Of a stretch of 59,944 nt of DNA, positions 1-9,464 are shown piece after piece. The stretch's first letter is position 1. Every line of letters starts with the position of its first letter. The DNA lies in the NCBI GenBank assembly GCA_013054445.1, contig JAAMPI010000143.1, forward strand, positions 1 to 59,944, written 5' to 3'. This DNA is from Cudoniella acicularis. Taxonomy: Eukaryota; Ascomycota; Leotiomycetes; Helotiales; Helotiaceae. Both the position numbers and the translations under genes were made by a program. The notes under the pieces were generated by a model. The model saw nothing but the letters and a program-made list of their open reading frames with translations. It did not search any database and was not told the origin of the DNA.

Positions 1-108
1 GGGGATTTGAAGGGTTTGGAAATTTTGGAGAAATTGATTGGTGGTGAGTTTGCGGATGAGTGGGAGAGGTTGCTTGGTGAGTTCAAGGGGTTGATTGGGG
101 AGGCGTGA
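1..108 (+). CDS. C-terminal end of an unidentified protein (5' part outside the window)
   Basis: Frame 1 is open from the window edge to a TGA at 106-108 and encodes 35 residues rich in Leu, Gly and Glu, ending GLIGEA. G-rich third positions resemble coding sequence elsewhere in the window. The fragment is too short to name; it could be a terminal exon or a chance reading frame. Confidence 0.45.
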   Translation, partial: GDLKGLEILEKLIGGEFADEWERLLGEFKGLIGEA

Positions 109-1671
109 TGTAGTGCGAGAGGGATTGATGAGGATACAAGCTAGTATTGCGTGCGAATCTAATGTGGTTTGGAGATGCTTGTTTCTATGAGCTAGAGACA
201 AGTTGAAAAACTATGTATGTACTGTGCATGTACGACAATTGTATGGATTAGACAGATGAAAAATAATAAAAATTATACAAACCAGCCCCGGCAGCGGATG
301 AAAGTCTGTTGGAAGCTCCTTTCTTTGGATACTGTATGGTAGTTTCTCCGCGGGAAGTTCTAGCATCACTCCCGGTATTGGGGGAGTAAATTTTTGCCAT
401 TTTTGGAAGGTCTCAGGAGATATTTCTCTCGAGACATTAATTTATGACACATCATTATAGGTATTGTTCATCTATAAAGGATCACCCCTCCAGGCACCAC
501 TCCCTTCAGGCATCACCCCTAGTATCATTCTCCACGTATCTATCACCTCTAGCACTATCCACCAGATTTCCTAGGCACTTTACCCCTTCCTATAAAAAAT
601 AACTTCCAGCCTTAGACTCGAGTATGCGCAATCCGAGATTCTCTCGTATTAGACGGAGCCCTACTTATAACTGTGCCTCGATATTAGTACTATATTATAC
701 CGTATACACGGTTTATATCTCTACTAGGTCTAGCCCTAAAAGAAGTGCGCATCCGTATACGAGCTGTAGGGGGCCATAGGGCGTAGATGCACTAGGGCAC
801 GTGGGCACGTGAGCACGTGCTATTTGGCCTCAGGCCACATACTATGCGGCCTTTACCGAACCGAGGGCCTCTGCCGACCCTGCCGCACATTGCGCGGCGT
901 GTTAGGAAGCCCTAAAAAATCAATATATCGACTTTAGTTAGTTGTTGCGTTACCACTCGTGGCGATCAAGAGTATCCAAAGCTTAATAAATAAAGGACAA
1001 ATAAATAGTCGATGACTTAGGTTCCGAATAAGGCATAAATGACGTTATCGAGCTTTCTACGCCATTTTGTCTTTTATACCTTAGACCAATGGGCCATCAC
1101 TGCAACTGAGGTCATTTTTAAGGTTCGGCTATTCGCGCATAGGAGCGCATGCAATTGGTAGTCCAAAACGGCGCCTATTGGCTAGGTGGCTCGGTAGATT
1201 AATTGGCCAATTAGGAAGCAGGGGCCTTATATACAGGAGGTGGGTGCTGCTAAGCGAGGACACGTGATAAGGGGCCAGGGGTGCGCGTCGCAGGCAAGGC
1301 AGACGCGTCAGGTAAGGGGCACGCGTCAAACCAGGTCTGTGACACAAAGGTGGTGTTTTCCATGGTGTATGCCTTCCCGAATTGACAAATATCGAGGCAA
1401 GAAGGCAAGTTCGTTGCCTACGCAAAGAGGACACGTGGCTGCTCGGAGTTTCTACGGGTTTCTACGGCCTTCTATAAGAGAGTCCCTGTTTTGCAATCAT
1501 TTGACAAGGGCCAAAACCACAAAATAATATCTCCAAACTTCGGGAATGCCAATAAAAAAAAAGTTGTCCTGTAGTGTGCAATTGATGTGCCATCCATCGC
1601 ATAGGCCGCTACCATATGCGCCCCCTATGCATGACTCCGTTACTAGCCTGGAAGGCCCCTAACTGCGGTAA
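109..1671. other. Intergenic DNA without a supported gene
   Basis: No frame here has coding character. The part from about 480 to 1240 is rich in TAG/CTA words and may be an old mutated repeat; 1240-1530 is more GC-rich but its short frames carry no recognisable motif. It contains the CACGTG cluster described separately. Confidence 0.5.
798..819. promoter_or_regulatory. Three CACGTG palindromes at 8-bp spacing
   Basis: CACGTG occurs at 798-803, 806-811 and 814-819, giving a perfect 8-bp period. CACGTG is the E-box core bound by bHLH factors. No clear gene start lies close by, so this may simply be a short tandem repeat. Confidence 0.3.
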
Positions 1672-1836
1672 TACTTTGGTAGTTGGGATAAATAAGTGTA
1701 CTCCTGGCGGTTTATGCTTCTAGTACTCTCCACATACAAATTGAGCAAAAGCAGCTCGCTTATTGGTCAAAAGTCCTAGATCTGTCTGTGCTTTAGAACC
1801 CTCAAGGGTACACTTATTTATCCAAACACCAAAGTA
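1672..1836. mobile_element. 165-bp MITE with about 38-bp terminal inverted repeats
   Basis: The left end (from 1672, TACTTTGGTAGTTGGGATAA) and the reverse complement of the right end (ending 1836, TACTTTGGTGTTTGGATAAA) match through ATAAATAAGTGTAC and into the next bases. The outermost TA on each side is a plausible TA target duplication, typical of the Tc1/mariner/pogo superfamily. The 90-bp interior has no ORF, so it would be a non-autonomous element. Confidence 0.75.
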
Positions 1837-2354
1837 CCAGCTGAGCCAGAATCTCGGTGAGAACGGAATGCGGCCATAGTTTTTTGTAAGGTTTTTTTTC
1901 TTCTACTATATAGTACTGTAAACTGCGAAAATGGTTTCACATCCGAACACTCTAAGTTTCATGAACGTACAGAATTCTTGAGATTGGCTGAGTGATTAAT
2001 CTGAAGATACTATGCAGTTGCCAGGTGCACCATCAGGTGACTTCGGTCATGTCGGCCCTGGTTTCTGGCCCTCCCGACGGCCTCAGGCTTCTTCTGATCG
2101 AGGCAGGACGATCTTACGTCATCATCAGCCCCTAGCTGCGAGGCTGAAACCCACGACGTATTCGTGCTAGCAGCCGCAGCACAGACGGATAGCTGGTTTG
2201 GAAGCGACTGTACAGTAATCACGTAGAAGATGCTAGAAGTCTCGTGGCAACTCTAGAGTACTATAAAGGCACATGCTCCCCTTGACCCTCTATGAAATAG
2301 AGAAATAAAGAAATAAATATTATACATTGAAGGTGAAGCCACACTAATAAGCAC
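1837..2354. other. Intergenic DNA downstream of the broken NLR gene
   Basis: No supported gene. A 70-codon minus-strand frame at 2010-2222 shows no motif. The stretch would carry the 3' UTR and terminator of the minus-strand gene ending at 2355. Confidence 0.4.
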
Positions 2355-4955
2355 CTACCTCAATCCAAGCTTTCTGAGTAGCTTATGCCGTTTTTTTCCT
2401 GTCGGGATATCTAAAGCCCGAAGACTCTCCTGTAAACTATGAGACTTTAGATGATTAGGTCCAACGACTTTCTCATATCCTGCAAGAGCCTTTGAATACA
2501 TAATTCTAGCCTTTGCTAGATCATTTTCTTCTTCAAAGAGTGAGCCAAGGTTCCAAATTGTGTTTAGTGCTGGGATATAAGTCGTGATATTCTCTCTACC
2601 GAGCGCCTTCTCGTAGCCTTGCAGCGCCCGCTGGTACATCTGCTCGGCCTCGGCCAGCTTGCCTTGGTCGGCGTAGAGGTTCGCTAGGTTGTTGACTGTA
2701 GAGAGCGTCGACGTGTGCTCTGGCCCCCATGCCTTCTCCTTGCCTTGTAGCGCCCGCTGGTACATCTGCTCGGCCTCGGCCAGCTTGCTCTGGTCATTGA
2801 AGAGATAACCTAAGTTGAAGTATGTCCCTGCCATGCCATCGTTTAGGACCAAGCCGTTCAACACAATATAAGAACATCTGGCTGCATGCTGGAGAAGCCG
2901 TCGCTGTGTTAGCCACGGCCGATTAGCCTGCTCGCCTGGGACATGTAATGCGACAGATTTTAGTGCTACCCTAGCAAGACTGCAATCCCATTCTTGGTTT
3001 AGGACGTGAACTGTCCACGAGTGAACGCATCCATGGATACTATACCCTCGTGACTCGAGTAGCTCTAGCGATGACTTATCTACTTCCACGAGCCCGTGGT
3101 CACTAAGTATCCGCATCGCTCCGTGGAAGCTTAATTCGTCTTTAACAAGCTCTCGTTTCCAGTCTGGGTCCTCGGAGACGCTATGCTAAAGAAGCTCAAG
3201 CCAGAGATCCTGGTTGTCAAAGTAAGCCCAGAGGCGAAGAAGCTGGGCTGAGAGTACGTTCCGTCGCTCGACGTGCTCAAATGAAATCTGCCATGTAGAA
3301 TAGAGTGTTCGGTCTTCGTACGAGCTTAGTTTAGGGCTCGTTTTCTGGAGCTTCGCCCATGACTCCTTGTAAAGGCCAAGATATGCAGAGAAACTTGTTG
3401 CTGCTTGATCAAGATATGCTCCAGCCGTCGCAAGTGCAAGAGGAAGTCCGTCTAGCTTCTTGGCAAGCTTTATAGCATCCAAATCTACAGACGAGTTAGA
3501 GCTGCACTTACAAATACAGACAGCGCCTACCATTCTCTAGTCCCTCTCGATTTGATGTATTTGATAGAATCTTAAGACTATCCTGGATGTTTTCTAGCTT
3601 TGTAACTTGTATGCGATGCCCTATTTTAACTTCCGACGACCGTGTTGTGATAATAACTGAACCTTGATACGATTCAGGGAGAAATTGACGGATATCAACT
3701 ACTGCTGGGTCTGTATTTTTGGCTGATTTTGGATTATCGTAGTTATCGTAAATCATCAGCCATCGCGTGTTGTATGGAAGACTCAGCCACGCCTTGATGG
3801 CATCAATCACCTCGTCCAAGTCTCCTTTTATATCCACACTGCCCAGCCCGCCAGCCGAGGGGTATTCTCGTAATATTTGCCTTGCTACCCTAGCAAAGCT
3901 TTGCTTTAGCGAATCCTCGTCCTTGATGTTCAGCCAGAATATGGCTGAGTAATTGTCCTTGTGCTGCTTCGCGTACGCCACAGCCAATTGTGTCTTTCCG
4001 ATGCCGCCGAGACCATGAAGAATAACAGTACGCCGGGAGCCGTCGCCGCTTAGTGCCTTGTGTATCTCAGTGAGCTCATGCTCTCTTGCTACGAAACGTT
4101 CGATATCAGAGACTGCAGAGAGACTGAACAGGACCGAAAAGTTCTTGTGTTTAATCCCTATCCGAGTCAACAACCTCTATATAGCGTAATCTCAATCTTG
4201 ATAATGAGAACAGCATACCTTTTTCCTTCCTATCAATCGCCTCCTGGAGCCGTCCTACTGCATTCGCTCTCCCTTCGCTATAAATGAGCGGCATATAAAC
4301 GTCAAAAATGCCTAGTAATGAGTATGCCATATCTTCTTCGCGAGTTGTCTGACGGGTTTCTGCCCATAACATTCGTTCGATCACGCTAAAATCGGCTAAG
4401 GGACTTCCTCGAAGAGCTTTGCTAGGAATTCCTGTTATCTCGCAGATTAGTCGCTCTAGGGATTTTTTTGTCACCTAGACGCTCCTGATACTTGGAGAAA
4501 AATTCAACTGATGCCGGAGCAATAAGCTCTTGAAGTGTCCAGCCTCGTTTAAACCATCTGCTTTCTCGAAATGCTGGTTCCCAAGGAAGCTGACGGGACT
4601 GGTCCTTACTCTCAACAGTATTTCCTGGAACGTCTAATAAAAAGACATAACACTTCGCCGCATCATGGTACTAGCGAAACATGGAGTTGATAGCCTCTGC
4701 GAGCTCAGCACTACTCGATTTGTCGATACAGCATGTATCAACCTAGAAGTAATGCAAGCCATCGCGTCTAGCCTGTTCTCCGCAAAATCGGATCTTGTCA
4801 AAACCGATCTTGCTCGTCCCATTCCCATCCTTTATGTCCCCGAAAGTGACTTCCTCCGGTCCCCATGTGTGCGAGAGGATAGCATATAGGGGAATATCGT
4901 CGAAGAACTGCGTCAGGCTGAACTCGCCATCGTTGTTGTATTCTAGTAGACGCAT
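2355..4955 (-). pseudogene. Broken HET / NB-ARC / TPR receptor gene (fungal NLR)
   Basis: Conceptual translation from ATG 4955 gives a HET domain (YAILSHTWGPEEVTFGDI, then VDTCCIDKSS and RGWTLQELIAP), an NB-ARC ATPase (Walker A GLGGIGKTQLA, Walker B-like WLMIYDNYDN, GSVIITTRS) and at least two nearly identical 42-residue TPR units (AEAEQMYQRALQG) before the TAA at 2355. Two ordinary introns restore the frame: 4218-4158 (61 nt) and 3530-3485 (46 nt, branch CTAAC). The gene is dead as written. TAG replaces the expected Trp after HYF (near 4743) and again in MFR-stop-YHDAAK, a third TAG follows YFDNQDLWLELL (near 3186), and an extra A in a seven-A run (complement of 4452-4458) shifts the frame after RLGDKK. 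Related intact proteins act in heterokaryon incompatibility and innate immunity. TGG-to-TAG and CAG-to-TAG changes fit RIP. Confidence 0.9.
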
Positions 4956-5303
4956 GATTCAGATAGGACCCGAGAGAGTGCTTAAACGAAAGAATGTCGG
5001 TAAATAGTTGTCGTAGACTCGGTATGCATGTCGTTGTTGAGTTGGGAGTAAAGGTTGGATGGAGGTTGGTGCTCGAGAGCCTCGCGGCTTTGTGACGTTG
5101 TGCAACATCGCTACGAGCGCGCCAGCCTATCCAATCGCAGCCAGCAACTGCAGAGGGTCATGGCGGGCTGTACCATTCGAGCGAGTCTCATGCGCAGTTG
5201 AGCCATGTATCAGTTTCCTTCTGAGGTGCATCGTGTGGTAAATTTAGGAACCTTCACGGCAACATATGGGTACGCGGCTGCTCAAACGCAAAAGTGGATG
5301 ACA
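4956..5303. other. Upstream region of the broken NLR gene
   Basis: No gene supported. It would contain the former promoter of the minus-strand HET/NB-ARC/TPR gene. Short plus-strand frames here overlap the antisense of the HET exon and have no motifs. Confidence 0.4.
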
Positions 5304-5646
5304 TACTCGATTTCCCGCTTACGTGCACGGTCCGGTTTTGTGCACGCGGATTTCCCCGCAAAATCCCACTAAAGTCACAAGTTTTAAATATTTATAACTT
5401 CTTTAATAATTAAGATGTTAACTTATTTTTAATTTAAGTTTTAATAGTATATTAATTAAATTCTTTTAATTCTTTTATTATATATTTAAATTTTAGTTAT
5501 TTTTATTTCCATAATTAAAGAAATTAAATTAATAGCCTTATTAGTTAAATTTTAATTAAAATTTAAAAGTAGGGTGTTTTTATGATTTTGTATGCGAAAT
5601 ACGCGTGCATATAACCGGACCGTGCACATAAGCGGGATCTCGAGTA
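5304..5646. mobile_element. 343-bp AT-rich element with about 50-bp inverted repeats
   Basis: The left arm starting TACTCGATTTCCCGCTTACG and the reverse complement of the right arm, TACTCGAGATCCCGCTTATG, continue matching through GTGCACGGTCCGGTT and GCACGCG. TA lies at both outer ends, as for a TA target duplication. The interior (about 5375-5580) is almost entirely A/T with many TTAAT words. It is either a MITE or an internally deleted transposon heavily altered by RIP. Confidence 0.72.
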
Positions 5647-5773
5647 CTCAAGGAGCCAAAATATGGCTATAGTTACCCGAACTGGTCAGCAAGCTGGTGG
5701 CACGTGCTGTGTGCCAAGTCAAATCAGTGCAGCGGTACATGGGGTGCACAGCCACAAGCGTCTGGAAGTGGAT

Positions 5774-7015
5774 CCCGCTAAAAATAATTAACTAAAAAAC
5801 TAGCGACACCCATTTCGCCTTCTACTATACAACCATCAATTATTTTTACCTGATATTCGAGATGAAATACGATATTCCATCATCCTCTCCGCCGCGTGAG
5901 CCGGGCGACAATTGGAACACTCTAAAACGCGCTAGAGTACGCCAAATACGACGCGACGGAAAATCCTAGGGGAACATCTTCAAAGAACTCCATGTGCCCC
6001 GAGCCATTGCCAGGTCGATCTGTAAGGATAAATCAAGCAGGACCACGTGTAAAGGCAAGTAGTACCATCACTTATTACTGTCTATTCGATTAATACGCCA
6101 AATCATTCGCCATATAGCAAAAGGCTATAGCTCCCGTCGCTTNACCTTCGAGTAGGTCCGCNAGCAACTAGGCATCGTAGCCTCTGCGCGCACNATTCGA
6201 CGAGAACTTCGAAAGCATGGCTACCGGCGCTNTATTGTATACCCCCGACCCTTTATATCACGGGCACAAGCTAAGAAGAGATTAGCATTTGCTTTGGAAC
6301 ATAGGTGGTGGGGAACATCGGACTATGTAGCGCATAGGGACGACGGCAAGCTTAGAGGCGACTAGCGGAAGGTGATTTGGTCGGACGAAGCTACATTTGA
6401 TACTAGGAAGGATAGTAGAGTCTGGGTTATACGAAGGGTGGACGAAAAGTGCTGTCCGGATTATATAAAGTCGATTTATAGGTCTAGAAGGTTTTCGGTC
6501 ATGATTTAGGGGGCTCTTGGCTAGGATTATAAATCGCTATTAGTTTTTATAGAGAAGTTGCCCGGGTGTAAGGGTATATGCTCTAAGGCCTACCTTTAGG
6601 AGGTATTATAGCCTGTTGTTTTCCCTCTTTTCGAGACCTTAGGTCCAGAGTATATCTTTATAGAAGATGGCTCTAAGGTACACCTAGGCTTCGCCCGCTT
6701 ACCCCGCCTACAGCACGGGGTTCGTGGATTTAGTTGGCTTCCTTCTTCACCTGATTTAAACCCGATCGAGAAGGTCTGGAGGTAGATAAAAGGAGAACTA
6801 AATAAAATGGCTTATAAGCCAAGAACTAAGGGAGCATTGATGGAGGTAATCCAGGGGCTTTGGGACCGGGTAGACCCACGTGATTATCGTTATTATGTAG
6901 AACAATTAACTTATAAAATTGAGGACGTTATTGAAGTACGAGGGCTAGCTACTTATCAATTAAATTTTTAGCTAAAAAGCTCTTAAATTGAGTCAATAGT
7001 GATTTTTTTAGTGGG
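5774..7015 (+). mobile_element. Degenerate Tc1/mariner-type DNA transposon
   Basis: The boundaries are tentative. They are placed at short inverted ends, CCCGCTAAAAATAAT on the left and the complement of CCCACTAAAAAAATC on the right, which flank the transposase frame. No clean TA duplication is visible. Four ambiguous bases (6143, 6162, 6194, 6232) lie in it, as can happen when reads from several near-identical copies are merged. Confidence 0.6.
5862..6971 (+). pseudogene. Tc1/mariner-family transposase interrupted by nine TAG codons
   Basis: A single frame of 370 codons runs from ATG 5862 to TAG 6971 with no frameshift. It carries an N-terminal basic helix-turn-helix-like region (RARVRQIRRDGKS, later TIRRELRKHGYRR) and the DDE catalytic parts: WSDEATF, FIEDGSKVH and SPDLNPIEKVW, spaced as in Tc1 elements. 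Nine in-frame stops occur and all are TAG, at positions where Trp or Gln is expected (for example MI-stop-GAL, GD-stop-RKV, WR-stop-IKG). There are no TGA or TAA stops. That pattern is what RIP does to TGG and CAG codons. The protein would have catalysed cut-and-paste transposition in the nucleus; this copy cannot make it. Confidence 0.92.
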
Positions 7016-7735
7016 GGAGTCTCTTTTTAAGGGGCTCCCTTAAGTGTGCGACGAGCCATGGCCCCAGCTCTTACTACTTGTATAAATTTTGAGAAATTTA
7101 ATGAAAATATTCAGGCTTCTGTAAAGAAAGTCAACGCCTAAATTCCGATTTATAGACTTTCTCGCCTTTGTGATTATTATAGCATGATTTCTCGGTATGT
7201 ATTCGTGTTTAATTTGCCTCCAGCACCTCTCTATGCACTGTCGGGCGACAAAGCTCGCGAATCCCTAGCGTATATCCCACATCCTGTGGATCTGGTGTAA
7301 CAGGCACTCTTTTCCCCACCAATTCCAGCATATGCAAGTCCTGTCTTTGATCTCAAGACCTTTACTTTCTTTAATTAACTACGAGTTTTATCCAAAATCT
7401 AGGCGGAGACGGATGTAAAAGACCTATACAAGAGTATTCGTAAAAGAAAACAAATGCACAAACTCTTTTCGATATCCTAGCCATCTAATCCCATCAATCT
7501 TTTTGTCATCAATTTCACGTACTTTCCCGTTACCCCTCACCGCGCCTCATGGATCTTTCAAGTGAATTTTATTTATTAATGACCATATTACGCTCAGATC
7601 GCTATTGGCATATCTTTCCACGGCGTAAAGCACAAAGGTGAAAATTACCCGGCACTTGTGATGAGATATTTGATACAGCTCTCGGAAGGTAGATGAAGGT
7701 TGAGGTAAATCATCTTGGTATTCTGGCTTTTACGT
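7016..7735. other. Intergenic DNA between the transposon and the phosphatase gene
   Basis: Moderately AT-rich with no coding signal recognised. The right part would hold the 3' UTR of the minus-strand phosphatase gene ending at 7736. Confidence 0.4.
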
Positions 7736-8583
7736 TCAAGGTGTCTTAGCAACCATCTCCTCAAGCTCTTCTTTCGTCTTCCCAACATTACCTGGCATAT
7801 ACTTGAAATCATGCAATTCCCAACCAAAAAAACCCTTCTGGCTATTCCCCATCCCACCGCCATTTTCCTCAGTACTCTCCCATTCCACCAATTTTGGACC
7901 TTTAGCTCCATCCACTTCCTCGTCCTCAAACTCAAAAATCCTATAATCGGCATTGCCAAACTTCCGATAACAAAGTCCTATTCTCAAGAATCCAGCATGT
8001 CCCACGACAGCAATCACCTTTTCAGGCCTGTTTCGTAACCAAGTTCTCGCCGCTTTTCCCCTCTCCAGCAATGCTTCTTGGGAGAACGCGTACATACCCT
8101 CTTTTGCTGGGAACACAGGGTCGACCATCGACCAGTCGTATTGAGGCCAATCTTGTTTCAATTCTGCGGTTGGACGACCGATATCAATGAGATTCGTTGT
8201 AGTTTCTTGGAGTTCTGCCAAAGCGATGACTTTCACGTCCTTCTCTATGAGCCAACCCAAGGCTTGCTTGGTGGTTTGAAGTGTGCGTTGCATGGGTGAG
8301 GTGACGATCAGGTCGATTTTCTGAGCGAGTGGTAATTTTTCTTGTAGGTGCTGGGCGAGCTGCGTGCACTGATTTTCGAGTCCATCTTCTGTGAGAGGGG
8401 GATCATGCATTGTGTAGTCCTGTGTTTTTGGTCAGTACCATAAGAATGATAGAAGATGCCCTGGTGAGACTTATTTGTGACATCTAAAAATACAGGTTAG
8501 AAAAACTCCTCATCTGAATGGTTTCGGACACGCTTACTGTGCAGTGCCTCTGCATGGCGAATGAGAATCAATGTTGGTGCCAT
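7736..8583 (-). CDS. Histidine phosphatase / phosphoglycerate mutase-like protein
   Basis: The long last exon (8419-7736) encodes DYTMHDPPLTEDG, an IVTSPMQRTLQTT motif and the second catalytic His in VVGHAGFLR. The first exon (8583-8538) supplies MAPTLILIRHAEALH with the phosphohistidine RHA box, so both catalytic histidines are present. The family transfers phosphate through a phospho-His intermediate on small phosphorylated metabolites; the substrate cannot be read from sequence. An intron GTAAGC to TTTTTAG (8537-8484) joins cleanly to NVTN, but the following short intron up to ACACAG at 8420 has no good in-frame GT donor. Either a non-canonical splice or a 1-2 nt lesion lies around 8465-8475. 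The protein would be about 245 aa, usual for fungal members. Confidence 0.85.
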
Positions 8584-9464
8584 TTCCTCCGAATGTGCCG
8601 AGTAAGAAAGGAGGGATATGAGAATGAGCGATTGCCTTTACATGCAGCATTCTCAAGGATATACGCCAAGTAAACAGCTTATTTCTTTTCTCAGGGCTGT
8701 TTCAATGGCGTGGCTGTGCGACAGGGGAGGATGCAGCTATTCGCGAACCATGTTTTGTTCTGGTTACAGCATGCATTGGCGCTGACAGCTGAAGTCCGCA
8801 TATTTCTAGGTACTGTCGCGCCTTCAGCCCAGCCCAGGCCCTTCCCGCGTCATCTCACCTCCTCCCCTCAACATTGTCAGCAAACGCAAGGCCATAGGGA
8901 GTCAAAGCTCTGGAGGATCTTGCTACCTGATATCTTCACTGTTCGTTTCATTTATTTTTCATGCATTTGAAAGATCACCCTTGTTGCTTCGATCGGAATA
9001 TGAAATCTTTCGAACGTGTATGTCATGATGCCGAATTTTGAACCGGCTCCGCTATTCCACTTGGCACTTTTCATCCGACAACTGTACATAATAGAGACTC
9101 CATCCCGCTCTTCAACTGAGGTGCCCTGCAAGTTGTTTTCACTTATATCGCTTTAGTCGTGCTTCCCTCTCGGTCACGTTTTCCGTCATAACACTTCAAA
9201 ATTGTGTTTCGGTAAGAATTTCGGAAAAAGATGGCAGCATAAATAAAATCTTCCATTCGTTTTATTATTAGGGTAGTTGGGGAATTATTCAACTTATGAG
9301 TTTTTAATAACTTTCAAGTATTCTAGGGATACTCGGCTGGTGTACCCCATCCCACATATATTTCTAGAAACTCCAGATCCGCGATTCGAGTCTCTCTCCT
9401 TTCTTAGACTCGGGCCTTAAAAATAGCATCCCATCCCGGTCCCGAAAATAAAGGAGCCCTCGAG
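8584..9464. other. Divergent intergenic region between phosphatase and HET gene
   Basis: No gene recognised. It must contain the promoters of the minus-strand phosphatase (start 8583) and the plus-strand HET gene (start 9465). An 86-codon frame at 8710-8970 lacks any motif. Confidence 0.45.

Noticed and set aside
5862..6971. Idea that TAG is reassigned as a sense codon in this organism
   Set aside because: Intact genes here end with TAG (transporter at 24087, P450 at 29177), and well-conserved genes contain no internal TAG.
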